NCBI GenBank assembly: GCA_963727845.1
Contig: CAVSHI010000002.1
Span: forward strand, 1,116,001-1,180,000
Source of the DNA: JBEKTW01 sp963727845
GTDB taxonomy: Bacteria; Bacteroidota; Ignavibacteria; UBA10030; SZUA-254
DNA length: 64,000 bases
Direction: 5' to 3'
A program made the position numbers and the translations under genes. A model generated the notes under the pieces. The model had not been told where the DNA came from. It made no database searches and saw only the letters and a list, made by a program, of their open reading frames with translations. Positions 42,424 to 50,900 of this stretch are shown in pieces (within the stretch, counting starts at the first letter, position 1; every line of letters begins with the position of its first letter).

Positions 42424-43965
42424 ATGTTCTCACACGTCTTGAGTGGGGCAACGTACGGCATCATGGCCCGTATCGTGCAGGTGGAAACGCATATCGAGCC
42501 CGCCCTCCACTCCTTCACTGTCGTGGGTCTACCGGACAATGCGGTCAAAGAGAGCCGCGACCGCGTTTTCGCAGCTATCAAAACCACGGGCTTTCGTTTT
42601 CCCCATATCCGTATCACCATCAATCTGGCACCGGCCGATGTCAAAAAGGAAGGCTCCGCGTATGACCTCCCCATCGCTCTCGGCATTCTTGCGGCCACCG
42701 AGCAGGTTTCTGTCGACATGTTGAAGGATTTTGTCATCCTCGGCGAGCTGGCGCTGGACGGGGCGCTGCGACCGATTCACGGAACGCTTCCTGTGGCGGT
42801 TGAGGTCCGCAAGGCCGGGATCCGAGGCATGATTGTCCCGAAGGAAAATGCCAAGGAGGCAGCAATGGTCGAAGGGCTTGAAGTCTACCCGATGGAATCG
42901 CTTACGGAGTCGGTCGATTTTCTCAACGGAGAACACGAACTGCTGAAGCCGTTCCGCGTGGATATGAAGGAGGTGTTTTGCCAGGAACAACGGTACGCGA
43001 TCGATTTCGCCGACGTGAAGGGCCAGGAGAATGTCAAGCGCGCTCTCGAAGTCGCTGCTGCCGGCGGGCACAACATCATCATGATCGGTCCACCCGGCTC
43101 GGGAAAGACCATGCTCGCGAAGCGACTGCCGACAATTCTCCCTCCCATGACGTTCGAAGAAGCGATCGAGACAACGAAGATCCATTCTGTGTCGGGACTC
43201 CTTCCGCCCGACACCGCGCTTATTGCGACGCGACCGTTCCGCTCACCGCACCACACAATTTCGGACAGCGCGCTCGTGGGGGGCGGAACGATTCCCCATC
43301 CGGGAGAGATCTCGCTGGCGCATCACGGCGTCTTGTTCCTGGACGAACTGCCGGAATTCGCCCGGAACGTTCTTGAAGTGCTCCGGCAACCCATCGAAGA
43401 CAGCCATGTCACGATCAGTCGTTCGAAGATGTCGCTGGACTTTCCGGCCAATTTCATGCTCGTCTGCGCCATGAACCCGTGTCCGTGCGGATATTTCACG
43501 GACCCCACGAAGGAATGCACCTGTACGCCGCTTCAGATTCAAAAGTACATGGCAAAGATCTCGGGACCGCTGCTCGACCGGATCGACCTGCACATCGAAG
43601 TGCCTGCAGTCAAATACAAGGATCTGTCCATCAAAATCATGCACGAACAGTCAGCCACAATCAGGGAGCGTGTCATTCAGGCGCGGAAGGCGCAGATGCA
43701 ACGCTTCGCGGGCAGGAAGAATATGTACTGCAATTCGGACATGCAAGCCAGGGACATCGAGGAATTCTGCGCAACCGATGCGGCGGGAGAAGAGTTGCTC
43801 AAGATGGCAATTACAAAACTCGGACTTTCTGCCCGCGCTTACGATCGCATTCTCAAGGTCGCGCGCACGATCGCCGACATCGCCGGATTGCCCAGCATCC
43901 GTCCCGAACACATTAGCGAGGCGATTCAGTATCGCAGCCTTGATCGAAATCTCTGGAATGGATAA
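42424..43965 (+). CDS. comM: YifB/ComM family Mg-chelatase-like AAA+ ATPase
   Basis: ComM-type helicases help branch migration during natural transformation. The 513-residue protein has the N-terminal ChlI-like domain (SFTVVGLPDNAVKESRDRV near 31-49). The AAA+ core follows, with Walker A GPPGSGKTMLAK near residue 222 and FLDELPEFARNVLEVLRQP as Walker B region. RSPHHTISDSALVGGG and the cysteine-rich CAMNPCPCGYFTDPTKEC complete it. An ATG further upstream (42,337) is in frame but has no ribosome site, whereas GGGAGG precedes 42,424. It is one of only two plus-strand genes in the window. No other competence gene is present. Confidence 0.95.
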   Translation: MFSHVLSGATYGIMARIVQVETHIEPALHSFTVVGLPDNAVKESRDRVFAAIKTTGFRFPHIRITINLAPADVKKEGSAYDLPIALGILAATEQVSVDMLKDFVILGELALDGALRPIHGTLPVAVEVRKAGIRGMIVPKENAKEAAMVEGLEVYPMESLTESVDFLNGEHELLKPFRVDMKEVFCQEQRYAIDFADVKGQENVKRALEVAAAGGHNIIMIGPPGSGKTMLAKRLPTILPPMTFEEAIETTKIHSVSGLLPPDTALIATRPFRSPHHTISDSALVGGGTIPHPGEISLAHHGVLFLDELPEFARNVLEVLRQPIEDSHVTISRSKMSLDFPANFMLVCAMNPCPCGYFTDPTKECTCTPLQIQKYMAKISGPLLDRIDLHIEVPAVKYKDLSIKIMHEQSATIRERVIQARKAQMQRFAGRKNMYCNSDMQARDIEEFCATDAAGEELLKMAITKLGLSARAYDRILKVARTIADIAGLPSIRPEHISEAIQYRSLDRNLWNG

Positions 43966-43966
43966 T

Positions 43967-44024
43967 TTGTGTCTTTGTGCCTTCGTGGTAAATCTTTCAC
44001 CACAAAGACACTAAGGCACCAAAG
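43967..44024 (+). repeat. Palindromic repeat, upstream copy flanking the GxxExxY gene
   Basis: The 58-base unit starts two bases after the comM stop. It is an imperfect inverted repeat with ~21-base arms (43,967-43,987 and 44,001-44,021, 16 of 21 positions pairing), composed of CTTTGTG/CCTTAGTG-like words. It ends seven bases before the ATG of the next gene. The copy at 44,429-44,485 is closely similar in the same orientation. Confidence 0.85.
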
Positions 44025-44030
44025 AACTGT

Positions 44031-44426
44031 ATGAATTCATTTGCGCCAATACCGTTTGCACTCGAACAGATAGCAACCGAGACAATTGATGCGGTGTACA
44101 AAGTCCACAAAACTCTGGGACCGGGTTTGCTCGAATCAGTATACGAAAAGTGCCTCGCGTATGAGCTGTCGAATCGGGGCTACATGGTAAAAACCCAGGT
44201 GCCAGTACCTGTCGTGTACGATGGTATCAAACTCGAGGCGGGATTCCGAATCGACCTGGTAGTTGAGGATCAGCTGCTTGTGGAAATAAAATCGCTGGAG
44301 GTGATGCATCCAGTGTTCGAAGCGCAACTCCTTACCTATCTGAAACTGACCGGCAGGCGCCTGGGGTTCCTGATAAATTTCAATGTCCCTCTGATCAAGA
44401 ATGGCATAAAGAGAATGGTGTTATAG
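44031..44426 (+). CDS. GxxExxY protein (putative PD-(D/E)XK nuclease fold)
   Basis: This 131-residue protein carries the family-defining motif G32-LL-E35-SV-Y38 (in GPGLLESVYEKCLAYEL). It also has a PD-(D/E)XK-like set, D75 in FRIDLVVED and E85-x-K87 in LLVEIKS, which suggests a nuclease or nucleic-acid-binding fold. The biological role of this family is not established. The gene is bracketed on both sides by copies of one palindromic repeat (43,967-44,024 and 44,429-44,485), leaving seven bases before its start and two after its stop. Gene and repeats together look like one insertion unit, or a domesticated nuclease-repeat pair (inferred). Confidence 0.9.
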   Translation: MNSFAPIPFALEQIATETIDAVYKVHKTLGPGLLESVYEKCLAYELSNRGYMVKTQVPVPVVYDGIKLEAGFRIDLVVEDQLLVEIKSLEVMHPVFEAQLLTYLKLTGRRLGFLINFNVPLIKNGIKRMVL

Positions 44427-44428
44427 CC

Positions 44429-44485
44429 TTGTGCCTTTGTGCCTTAGTGGTAAGATCTTTTCAACACGAAGACACTAAGGCACAA
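44429..44485 (+). repeat. Palindromic repeat, downstream copy flanking the GxxExxY gene
   Basis: The arms 44,429-44,449 and 44,465-44,485 pair at 18 of 21 positions around a 15-base loop. The unit starts two bases past the GxxExxY stop codon. In direct orientation it matches the upstream copy over its whole length with only scattered changes. Confidence 0.85.
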
Positions 44486-44618
44486 ACAGGTGCATTCCTC
44501 ACTTTCTAAGTTCGTTCGCTAAATGGTCTTTCAGGCGCCCGAGGGTCTGCTTCATAGAAGCAGGCTCGGCCGTCCAGATCCTGCGGCATTGCTCGACTCA
44601 TTCATTGACCGACCAAAC
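44486..44618. other. Intergenic stretch with a possible gene remnant
   Basis: Between the downstream palindrome and the next gene's stop there is no confident gene. On the minus strand a short open stretch ends MKQTLGRLKDHLANELRK, which reads like the real C-terminus of a small protein. It is preceded within about 60 bases by a stop codon in frame. It may be a relic; I could not identify it. Confidence 0.25.
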
Positions 44619-46673
44619 TCACTTGAGTAGCAGCATCTTACACACCTTCACAAACGAATTCCCGGGCTGCGACCTGTCGGTCACTTCAAGACGATAAAAA
44701 TAAACCCCACTCGCGAAACGGTCCCCCTCGAATGTCACAGTAATTGGTCCTGGATTCTGGTAACCGTCGATTAATCGCGCCACTTCCGAACCGAGAAGAT
44801 TATAGACGTTCAACCTGGCATATCCCGCTTGAGGGAGGAAGAATTGTATTGTAGTGCTCGGGTTGAATGGATTGGGATAATTTTGCTCGAGTTTCACCTG
44901 CAAAGGGATTGGCGATGCCGGGCGTTCCACGGACATGACCGATCCGGGGAGCGGGTGCAGCGACACACCACCGCCGTACGTACCCGCGAAGACATTCGCC
45001 CCGATCACTGCGAGCGAAAGGACAACGCTGTTCGAAAGTCCGGAATTCAGCGCTTGCCAATCCTTGCCGTTATCGGTTGAAAGAAAAACTCCGCCTCCGT
45101 CTGTGCCGGCAAATACACTGGAACCCCCCGACCCGTTAGGCGCAGTCGTGAGCGCAAGTACATAACCATTCGTCACGCCCGTAGCCGTTGCCTGCCAGGT
45201 TGTTCCGTTGTCGGTGGATGAATAAATTCCGCCTCCATTGGTTCCGGCGAACAGCGTTGAGCCGCCGGTTCCGTTTGAAACCACGGCAAGGGACAGGACA
45301 AAACTGTTGGTGAGTCCGGTGTTCATTGCCCGCCAGCTCGAACCTTCGTCGGTCGAACGAAAGACCCCTTCATCGGTACCAGCGAAAACAGCCTGGCCAT
45401 TCCCGGGGGGACTGACAACGAGAGAAAACACGCTTCGATTCCCCAGACCGGCATTTTCTGCCGACCAGCTCGTGCCGAAGTCAGTGGAGCGGAACACACC
45501 GCCGCCGTCGGTTCCTGCGAGAATATTCGAGCTATCGACGGCAAGAGAAAGCACAAAGCTATTTGTCAGGCCCTTCGTCCCGGCCTGCCAGCTGGTCCCG
45601 TTGTCGGTAGAAACAAATACCCCGCTGCCGTTTGTCCCGGCTAGAATCGCGGTGCTGCCTTTTGCGTCAAACTGGCACGCGGCAAGACAAAGGACAAAAC
45701 CATTCATTGCCCTCGTGCCTGTGGGCTGCCAATTAGCTCCATTGTCAGTGGAACGAAAAACTCCTCCGCCTGTGCCGGCAAAAATCTTGGTCCCACCAAC
45801 AGACGCGGGCGCCGGGCTCACCGCGAGAGCGTTGACGATTGTGTTCGTCAATCCGGCATTCGCATCCTGCCATCCAACCGGGCCGCTCACCAAAAGATAG
45901 ACGCCCTGGCCCGTCGTTCCCGCAAAGACAAGCGAACCGACGGCGGCAACAGAATTAACACTATTCTGATTTAAACCATTGTCACTACCCTGCCAATTTG
46001 CTCCGTTATCGGTTGAAAGAAAAACCCCGTTGTCAGTGCTCGCAAAAACCGTCGTTCCCGGCGTCCCATTGCCGGCGGCACTAACTGCAAGAGAGCGGAC
46101 TGATTTGGCATTCAATCCAACACTTTTTGACTGCCATGTTCCTCCGGTATCTGTGGAGAGAAAAACACCAGCACCGAAATCAGTGCCGGCAAAAATATTC
46201 GAACCGCTTGACCCGTTGGGGGTGATGGCAAGTGACAAAACGCGTATTCCGGCCAACGCCCCGCCCTGCCAGGACATTCCCTGAGCGGTGAGAGCATAAG
46301 CAGCGACTCCACTGTTCGTGCCTGCAAAAACGTAGGGGCGTCCCGCACCGTCGAGGATAACAGCGAGCGATGTGACGGGAGCATTGGATAAATTCGAGGA
46401 GACGTTTTCCCATGTCGCGCCATTATCGCGGGACATCAAAATGCCATCGGCCGTCCCCACCAGGAGTTTTGTGCTGTCCGTGCCCGCAGACCCGGGAACG
46501 ACAACAATGCAGTACGTAGCGTCATATGTGTTACCGTTATAGAGTAAACCGTTGCTGGCGGGTTGCCAGCTTGCACCGTTGTCGGTCGATCGGAATACAC
46601 CAGCAGCATCGGTACCGACGAAGAGATTCGTCCCGCTCGCAGCAATCGAAATTATGTCAGAATATGTTGCCAA
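44619..46673 (-). CDS. Propeller-repeat T9SS cargo protein, C-terminal part (after frameshift)
   Basis: This 684-residue piece is made of about twelve beta-propeller-like units with the pattern VFAGTDGGGVFRSTDNGASWQA, then a C-terminal sorting domain (about 600-684). The sorting domain starts QNYPNPFNPSTTIQFFLPQA and has SGVYFYRLEV, as in type IX secretion cargo. It has no signal peptide of its own. The reading frame is open upstream of its first ATG back to GARGGGVYLSTDYGSVW (about 46,735). There it joins the other half in another frame, so it is the 3' part of one gene of roughly 1,040 codons. Its function is unknown; a surface-displayed or released adhesin-like protein is likely. Confidence 0.85.
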   Translation of the reverse strand: MATYSDIISIAASGTNLFVGTDAAGVFRSTDNGASWQPASNGLLYNGNTYDATYCIVVVPGSAGTDSTKLLVGTADGILMSRDNGATWENVSSNLSNAPVTSLAVILDGAGRPYVFAGTNSGVAAYALTAQGMSWQGGALAGIRVLSLAITPNGSSGSNIFAGTDFGAGVFLSTDTGGTWQSKSVGLNAKSVRSLAVSAAGNGTPGTTVFASTDNGVFLSTDNGANWQGSDNGLNQNSVNSVAAVGSLVFAGTTGQGVYLLVSGPVGWQDANAGLTNTIVNALAVSPAPASVGGTKIFAGTGGGVFRSTDNGANWQPTGTRAMNGFVLCLAACQFDAKGSTAILAGTNGSGVFVSTDNGTSWQAGTKGLTNSFVLSLAVDSSNILAGTDGGGVFRSTDFGTSWSAENAGLGNRSVFSLVVSPPGNGQAVFAGTDEGVFRSTDEGSSWRAMNTGLTNSFVLSLAVVSNGTGGSTLFAGTNGGGIYSSTDNGTTWQATATGVTNGYVLALTTAPNGSGGSSVFAGTDGGGVFLSTDNGKDWQALNSGLSNSVVLSLAVIGANVFAGTYGGGVSLHPLPGSVMSVERPASPIPLQVKLEQNYPNPFNPSTTIQFFLPQAGYARLNVYNLLGSEVARLIDGYQNPGPITVTFEGDRFASGVYFYRLEVTDRSQPGNSFVKVCKMLLLK

Positions 46674-46707
46674 TCCCGACCCACGAGATTGCCAGACGGA
46701 CCCGTAA

Positions 46708-47763
46708 TCAGTCGAAAGATAAACGCCCCCTCCGCGGGCTCCGGCTAAGAATATCCGGACCGTCTGCGAGAAGAGAAAGCACTGTAATGGAACTCAATCC
46801 GTTGTTCCGGGCTTGCCAGCTTGTGCCGCGGTCGGTGGAGAGATAAATGCCGCCGCCATCGGTGCCCGCAAAGATTATTGAATCCACGGATGTCAGACAG
46901 AACACCTGGCCGATGATTAATCCACTGTCGGCAACCTGCCAGACCATTCCCCCGTCGGTAGAGGCAAAGATCCCCTCGTTAGTACCTGCGAAGACCGTTG
47001 AGCCTCCCGTTCCCTGGGTCCCCGGAATGAACCCGAGCGAATGCACAACGCTGTTTGTCAAACCGGTATTTACTGCATGCCAGCTTGATCCGGTGTCGGT
47101 CGAGAGAAAAATGCCCCCTCCGACCAGACCGGCGAAGATGTCTGAGCCCGAGATGCCGAGTGAATACACACCCCAGTAGGTTTGCAATCCGTTATTGATC
47201 TTCTTCCAGCTGGTTCCCCCATTGCTGGAGACAACGACCCCCTGGTTATTGGTTCCCGCATAGATGTTTGAACCACTCACCTCAAGAGTGTACACGATCG
47301 CGTTCACCAGAGGTGTAACCTGCCAGGTGGCTCCGTTGTCGGTCGAGTGATATATGCCGTCATCAGTGCCGGCAAAGAAATCAGAACCGCTTGAGGCGAG
47401 TGAATAAATGTACGTGGTGCTCAACCCACCATTCGCAGCCTGCCAGCTCACACCGAGGTCAGAAGAACGGAAGACACCGTTGCCCAGTGTCCCGGCAAGG
47501 ATGGTCGATCCGCTGGCAGCGAGAGAGTAAACATAACTGTACGTCAAGCCATTGTTCATACTCTGCCAGTTTGCCCCTTCGTCGGACGAGAAAAAAACGC
47601 CGCCGCCAAGGGTACCGACAAAAATACCGGAGCCGCTGGCAACAAGGGATTGGATACTGCCCCCATAAGGCCCGTTCGTGTGAACCCATTGAGGGTCCGA
47701 TCGTGCTGAAGGAACGACGAGGAATGCAGACAACGATATGAGCAACGTGATAACCTGTTTCAC
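46708..47763 (-). CDS. Propeller-repeat T9SS cargo protein, N-terminal part (before frameshift)
   Basis: This 351-residue piece has the signal peptide (MKQVITLLISLSAFLVVPSA) and seven propeller-like units with cores such as LSTDRGTSWQ. It begins at GTG 47,763. Near 46,740-46,750 the reading leaves the repeat pattern (PDILSRSPRRG) and stops, while the pattern continues one base out of phase as LAGARGGGVYLSTD. Together the two parts would give a secreted protein of about 20 repeats plus the sorting domain. It lies 195 bases after the large related gene; that gap shows only a short GC-rich inverted repeat. Confidence 0.85.
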   Translation of the reverse strand: MKQVITLLISLSAFLVVPSARSDPQWVHTNGPYGGSIQSLVASGSGIFVGTLGGGVFFSSDEGANWQSMNNGLTYSYVYSLAASGSTILAGTLGNGVFRSSDLGVSWQAANGGLSTTYIYSLASSGSDFFAGTDDGIYHSTDNGATWQVTPLVNAIVYTLEVSGSNIYAGTNNQGVVVSSNGGTSWKKINNGLQTYWGVYSLGISGSDIFAGLVGGGIFLSTDTGSSWHAVNTGLTNSVVHSLGFIPGTQGTGGSTVFAGTNEGIFASTDGGMVWQVADSGLIIGQVFCLTSVDSIIFAGTDGGGIYLSTDRGTSWQARNNGLSSITVLSLLADGPDILSRSPRRGRLSFD

Positions 47764-47958
47764 AAGTCTATCGTCATCATAATGTTCGGAGGTGACCCAT
47801 CTGCAGAAAAGGGTTCACGGCGGGCAAATGCCCCGCGCTTGCCACACACGACCCCTTCTGGTGACGCGAGACATCCAGACCGGCCTTTCTGCGTGCGCAT
47901 TGGAGAGCGGCATGAGCATGTCCATGTCTCAACAGAGTTTCGGGAATGCCGGGAGAAA

Positions 47959-50900
47959 CTATTTCAACAACACCAGCTTCTTAACCTGCAGGAACCGAAG
48001 TGAACCCGTCTCCGAGTCCTTCGCCATGAGCTGATAAAAGTACACTCCCGAAGCTACGTGCGCAGCGCTCCAAACAACAGAATAGCTCCCCGGCGCATAC
48101 TGCCTGGCCGAAACCGGAGAGACGACCCGTTGACCCAGAATATTGTATATGTTCAACGTGACAACCGCATGCACCGGAACATCAAACTGAATCGTCGTCG
48201 ACGGATTGAAGGGATTAGGGAAATTCTGCCGCAATGCGAATTCGCTCGGGACGGTCCCGCCGCTTTTGATCGTCACGAGAATTGTCCCGACCTTCGGGTC
48301 TGATATCCGTATGCTACCGTCACGGGAAACATCCGGACTGCCATATGCTTTTCCGGTGACGGGATTCGTAAACACGATTGATTGGATTCCATCCTGAATT
48401 ACTCTCCAATGCAGAACGATGGGAAACTTCGCCGATTGGATTGAAATGGCGAATGTAGACGACCCATCCTCATCCGGCAATTTCTCAACGAGTTGCTGCG
48501 ATCGAAAACGGGCGTCGAAGACACCCGCAGGGGGTGAAGGTGGAAGCTCGTAGGATGACAGCGTGGAATTCGGGTCATGCACTTTACCAAAATAAAGCGT
48601 CTGCCGCCCTGCTTCATTATCGGATATCGAAATGGAATTGAGGGAATCTAATAGACGAGAAGGCCGTTGCTTGGCAAGCGGCTGGTTCATAGAGGATGAT
48701 GCAAGGACGATTTTCCCGCCTCCATTTACTTTGAGCCAATACCCCTGGCCTGGAATGATTGAATCGGCGATTACATATCCTGTTGTATAGCCGAAGCATT
48801 TACTCGCGATGAAACCCGATGGGATCTGACCGACGTTGACGATTGAAACCGGTCGACTAATGGAGCCAATCATGTTCCAACCATTAAGCACCGGAATCGT
48901 GTCATTCACCACCGAATCTCCTTCAATCCCGACATTTTGAGCTCCGGGGAACTTCAGCCAGAATCCAGCCCCGACGTGAAGGGTATCAAGAATGGCGTAC
49001 CCCCTGTTATAGCCAAAAGCAAGTGAGGCCGCGCCGGGGAACATATCCGTCTTCCTCGAGCTCGTTGTCGGAAGTAACGGAAGGGACATCATATTCCAAC
49101 CCGACATGACGGCGTAGTATGCCGGAGCGGAATGAACTATCTGGAAGACGGAGACGGACGTATCCGCTATCTTGAAGGTCGACTGTGTTTTCATATTCAC
49201 TCTGAACTTTTTGCCTGCTGTCAGCGAGTCCTGGAGGAATACCTTTCCACTCGGAAAGGTCGTGCTGTCCCACCAAAGATTGACCGGATACCCACCAACC
49301 CCCGGCTGAAACTCGCATGTATAGATATTTTGCGGCCCGACGAAATTGAGAAGATTCCGCATGTCGATCAATGATGTAACGCCCGTAGGAAGGCGCCAGC
49401 GCGCGTCGAAGGTGCCGCGGGGAGGTTTCGGACCAAGCGGGGCCTCTCCCATCGCTGTGTCGATGCCGCTTGTCGCCCCGAACGCCGCTCCAAATTGCAG
49501 GGTATCGATACCCCGGCCATTGTCGGCAACAACCAGAGGCGTCATAAAGGCAAACGGGACAACGGGTGAATAATCCAGGCTTCCAAGATACCATGTGGTA
49601 AATTGACTTACAGAATCCAGAATGACCGCCTCCAGATCAGAGTCGAGGTAGTTGTCGGAGCCAAGATCGAGGAGAACTCCGCTCGTGTCGCGGAAGAATC
49701 CCAAATCGTAAGGATCCATGGATGTCTCCGACGTATCATACCGCAATGAAACCATTGCAGAATAACCGTGCCCGCCGTGGGCCTGAAACGTATAGAATCT
49801 ATTCACAAACACCGTGTCCGAAAAGTCCGGTGGAAGCGAATCCGGGTAGGTGGTTACCGTGAGCGTATCGGGATAGGTTCCCTGACCGTTGAACTGCACG
49901 GAGGTCGCATAACTCTCAAACTGGTACACATCCGTGGAACCCTGGAGAATCGCCCGTTTGATCGTGCCGGGTCCGGTGATTCCCGAAACCTGATATGCTG
50001 CGGCAGCCGAATTCTGGATGGTGAGAGTATCGACCGGCCTTAATGTCGGCGCCGAGAGGGCAGTCAGAGCGTCCTTTATCACAACGTTCCCCGCCGTTTG
50101 CACAACCGAATTCTGAGGAATCAGAATGTTGCAAAAGACGCCGTTGACCCAACCTGTGCCGTTGAATACAACGGTCGATCCACCCGGAACGAAATTGCCT
50201 GTCGCCCCAACAAGAAAACTCCCTCCCACCTGAATTTGTGTTGCCGCACTCGGAGGGAGCGATAGGAGGCCATCCACATGCACGTCATTACTGACGATCA
50301 ACTGCGACACGCCGGGGCCGATGGTGCATTTTGCCCCGGGACCAATCCTTAAGCTCGCGATACCCAGCTGTTGCTCGACTGCGTTGAGGACAGGATTGTG
50401 TGTTGCCGCGGCTATAAAGACACTGTCCAATCTGCCGGGCACGCCGGAGGGATTCCAGTTCGAGGGGTTTGTCCAGAGTGTATCAACACTCCCCGTCCAT
50501 GTCCGCGGTGGTAACGGCGCGATGATAGACTCGAGAAGTGTGCTGCCGCTACCCTGCGCGAAAATGAGCCCGCCGGAAGAAGACTTCACAACTTGCACAC
50601 TCAAAAACGTGGCGCCACTTGTAGTTAATTGCTGGGACCAGGTATTGCCGCCGTCGGTCGTGGCGAGGATGGTCCCCTGGTCTCCCACAATCCATCCGAC
50701 CGAGGGCGAAAGGAAGGAAACGTCATATAAGCTCTCTCCAACATCGAGAGCATTCGCAGTCCATGTAGTTCCGCCATTTACGGTGGTGAGGATTGTGCTA
50801 AGGTCACCCACAACCACAGCCTGGTTCGCACTGATAACTTCAAGTGAATACAAGTCACTCGTGGTTTGGCTATTCTGCACCACCCAGTTGGTGCCGCCAT

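Noticed and set aside
44031..44426. GxxExxY gene as a toxin-antitoxin or defence gene
   Set aside because: No partner gene and no other defence gene is adjacent; the paired palindromes are the only supportable context.
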